Assembly: GCA_945957225.1 (NCBI GenBank)
Contig: CAMFKK010000191.1
Span: 1-5,549 of the forward strand
Length of the DNA: 5,549 nucleotides
Direction of reading: 5' to 3'
Origin: an uncultured Sphingobacteriia bacterium
GTDB lineage: Bacteria; Bacteroidota; Bacteroidia; Chitinophagales; Chitinophagaceae
Part shown: piece by piece, positions 5,251 through 5,549 of the stretch
Position numbering within the stretch: position 1 is the stretch's first letter
Layout: every line of letters starts with the position of its first letter
Notes under the pieces: model-generated
What the model saw: only the letters and a program-made list of their open reading frames with translations
Databases searched by the model: none
What the model was told of the DNA's origin: nothing
Program-made: the position numbers and the translations under genes

Positions 5251-5549
5251 TGTATAGGTTAATTGTATGCATGTTTTTAGTAGGTGTTTCTTGTATGTCT
5301 AGTAAAGTGCCCCATAGTACCCCATTTGATGAAGCCGCCTTTGATAAACAAGGCCACCGTGGTTGCAGGGGATTAATGCCAGAGAATACATTACCCGCAA
5401 TGTATAAAGCCATTGATTTAGGCGTAACTACTTTGGAAATGGATGCAAGTATTAGTAAGGATCACCAGGTATTCCTAAGTCATGAGCCATTTTTTAATCA
5501 TGAAATTAGTCTTCAGCCAAATGGAAAACCTATTGAAGCAGCACAAGAG
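5250..5549 (+). CDS. Glycerophosphodiester phosphodiesterase, N-terminal fragment
   Basis: The frame is open from ATG 5250 to the window end, giving 100 codons of an incomplete gene. It encodes a GDPD-type TIM barrel that hydrolyses glycerophosphodiesters to glycerol-3-phosphate and an alcohol. The motif set is HRG (36-38), PENTLPA (44-50), LEMD (62-65) and LSHEP (76-80). This provides the expected catalytic and metal residues H36, R37, E63, D65 and H78; the last motif has Glu where many relatives have HD. A short hydrophobic N-terminus (3-14) followed by C15 suggests a signal peptide, possibly of lipoprotein type. The lipobox GVSC is imperfect because Gly takes the usual Leu place, so soluble secretion or an uncleaved anchor remains possible. 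The start overlaps the paiB stop as TAATG, which suggests translational coupling. Only the first part of the domain is seen, so nothing can be said about C-terminal extensions. Confidence 0.9.
   Translation, partial: MYRLIVCMFLVGVSCMSSKVPHSTPFDEAAFDKQGHRGCRGLMPENTLPAMYKAIDLGVTTLEMDASISKDHQVFLSHEPFFNHEISLQPNGKPIEAAQE

Noticed and set aside
5201..5413. 70-codon minus-strand open frame across the paiB-GDPD junction
   Set aside because: It is antisense to the GDPD catalytic start (HRG and PENT), which is clearly the coding frame.
1..5549. Defence island, prophage or other novel system
   Set aside because: All recognisable genes belong to common housekeeping or envelope families, and I see no nuclease, reverse transcriptase, toxin-antitoxin, integrase or repeat array.

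Overview
The window looks like an ordinary chromosomal stretch of a Bacteroidota bacterium. The support is moderate AT richness, starts without Shine-Dalgarno sequences, good matches to the Bacteroidota -7 promoter element (TAnnTTTG), a secreted CarboxypepD_reg-like (beta-sandwich) protein of a type abundant in this phylum, and an Mrp ATPase carrying the 'FTPAELP' variant I associate with Bacteroidota. A member of Chitinophagia is plausible, but that is inference from protein style and not proven here. There are no RNA genes, transposons, CRISPR arrays or phage genes that I can see.

Layout. Bases 1-986 (+) hold the 3' end of a DMT/EamA-type membrane transporter, followed 5 bp later by a complete YigZ/IMPACT-family protein. 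Bases 983-3319 (-) hold a tightly packed three-gene run. In transcription order these are a secreted CarboxypepD_reg-like protein of unknown function, a 3-hydroxybutyryl-CoA dehydrogenase, and a membrane-anchored DUF218 (YdcF/ElyC/SanA-like) protein. The two runs converge without any spacer, and their stop codons are interlocked in the palindrome TTAA. A 136-bp divergent intergenic region (3320-3455) carries a promoter candidate for each direction and an imperfect inverted repeat. Bases 3456-4550 (+) encode the Mrp/ApbC-type P-loop ATPase, closed by a clear rho-independent terminator. Bases 4621-5250 (+) encode a PaiB-like FMN-binding protein. Its stop codon overlaps by one base the start of a glycerophosphodiester phosphodiesterase that runs off the window end.

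How the genes fit together. This is a patchwork of housekeeping functions: Fe-S cluster handling (Mrp), fatty acid or butyrate metabolism (3-hydroxybutyryl-CoA dehydrogenase), envelope functions (DUF218 and the secreted protein), phosphodiester hydrolysis (GDPD) and transport. I see no integrated pathway or defence system, and nothing that convincingly amounts to a new biological system. The points most worth checking are the Mrp protein with a single cysteine and no CxxC motif, the uncharacterised C-terminal half of the secreted protein at the head of the minus operon, and the regulatory layout of the divergent intergenic region.
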